Source: Saccoglossus kowalevskii (lineage: Eukaryota > Hemichordata > Enteropneusta > Harrimaniidae). From it: a stretch of 19,360 nucleotides of DNA. The stretch lies in contig NW_003125912.1 in NCBI RefSeq assembly GCF_000003605.2, forward strand, positions 70,332-89,691, read 5' to 3'. Below are positions 18,599-19,360 of the stretch, one piece after another. Below the pieces are notes generated by a model. It saw only the letters and a program-made list of their open reading frames with translations, had not been told where the DNA came from and did not search any database. The number at the start of each line of letters is the position of its first letter. Within the stretch, counting starts at the first letter, position 1. The position numbers and the translations under genes are program-made.

Positions 18599-19360
18599 GA
18601 TATATTACACAGTACAAGCTAAGTTACAGGACACTGTAGCGATTAATATACATAATACATTACACAGTACGAGCTAGTTAAAGGGCTATGTAGCGATTAT
18701 AATACTTGATACATTACACAGTACGAGCTAAGTTACAGGGCTATGTAGAGATTATAATACTCGACACATTACACAGTACGAGCTAAGTTACAGGACTCTG
18801 TAGCGATTATAATACTTAATACATTACACAGTACTAGCTAAGTTACAGGGCTATGTTGCGATTATGATACTTGATACATTACACAGTACGGGATAAGTTA
18901 CAGGGCAATGTAGCGATTATAATACTTAATACATTACACAGTACGAGCTACGTTACAGGGCTATGTAGCGATTATAATAATTGACACATTACACAGTACG
19001 AGCTAAGTTACAGGCTCTGTAGCGATTATAATACTTGATATATTACCCATTACGAGCCAAGTTACAGGCTCTGTATCGATTATAATACTTGATATATTAC
19101 ACAGTACGATCTAAGTTACAGGATCTGTAGCGATTATAATACTCAACACATTACACAGTACGAGATAAGATACAGGGCTATGTTGCGATTATAATACTTG
19201 ATACATTACATAGTACGAGCTAAGTTACAGACCCTGTAGCGATTATAATACTTGTTACATTACACAGTACGAGTTAAGTTACAGGGCTATGTAGCGATTA
19301 TAATATTTGATACATTACCCATTACGAGCCAAGTTATAGGCTATGTAGCGATTATAATAC
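18599..19360. repeat. 55-bp satellite array, second block (about 14 units, runs off the window)
   Basis: Tandem 55-bp units with landmarks TTACACAGTACGAGCTAAGT, ACAGGGCTATGTAGCGATTA and TAATACTTGATACA. Most copies differ at only a few positions. Two recurring variants are TACAGGGCTATG and a one-base-shorter TACAGGCTCTG, and some units have CCCATTACGAG in place of CACAGTACGAG. This is the least decayed part of the family. Confidence 0.96.

Larger units (their letters stand above)
15291..19360 (+). other. Start of intron 2 (or 3' flank), almost wholly repetitive; no neurophysin exon found
   Basis: The sequence after donor 15291 has no Cys-rich open stretch resembling a neurophysin (a 14-Cys domain with CGP and CCG-type motifs) on the + strand as far as the window's end. 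It is filled with the 55-bp satellite, related inserted elements and other repeats. The remaining exon(s) of the precursor, including the stop codon, should lie beyond 19360. A missed very short exon cannot be excluded. Confidence 0.7.

Overview
This window is AT-rich, intron-containing animal DNA. It holds one gene I can identify with confidence, on the + strand near the right-hand third: the 5' part of a neuropeptide precursor of the NG-peptide family. The precursor carries five copies of NGFWN-Gly-Lys-Arg and one of NGFYN-Gly-Lys-Arg, so it would release NGFWNamide and NGFYNamide. From established knowledge, this exact peptide pair was reported for the acorn worm Saccoglossus (Hemichordata). 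NG peptides (NGFFFamide and NGIWYamide in echinoderms, SFRNGVamide in amphioxus) are the ambulacrarian/cephalochordate members of the neuropeptide-S/CCAP-type family, and several of their precursors carry a C-terminal neurophysin domain. I therefore infer a hemichordate, most likely Saccoglossus.

Layout. Positions 1-597 are a 31-bp tandem satellite. From about 600 to 13,360 I find no gene: the DNA is unique, AT-rich and intergenic, or a very long 5' intron. It has a few candidate regulatory sites: an RFX X-box/NRF1/TATA cluster at 1227-1419, a pair of CACGTG E-boxes at 7922-7946, a CCAAT/TATA pair at 10496-10529, a perfect CRE at 11002-11009, and two 13-base G tracts. The precursor gene occupies 13,465-15,290. 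Exon 1 (coding 13465-13560) gives the signal peptide. A 1,160-bp intron follows, then exon 2 (14721-15290), which encodes all the peptide copies. Both junctions are phase 0. Exon 2 ends at a strong donor (AAG|GTGAGC) with no stop codon, so the gene continues. I could find no Cys-rich neurophysin exon before the window ends, so that part should lie to the right.

From about 15,328 to 19,360 the window, presumably intron 2, is almost all repeats. It holds diverged then well-kept arrays of a 55-bp satellite, related core elements inserted among them (one with a 27-bp inverted repeat, 26/27 matching), a roughly 150-bp tandem family, a near-perfect 21-bp-arm palindrome, and a 327-bp non-repetitive block in register inside the satellite that carries CRE and NRF1-like sites.

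One further observation in intron 1 is an uncatalogued 182-bp exon-like stretch (13785-13966). It is open from a phase-compatible acceptor to a strong GTGAGT donor. Its inclusion would shift the frame and remove the NG peptides, so it is either a regulated/poison exon or chance.
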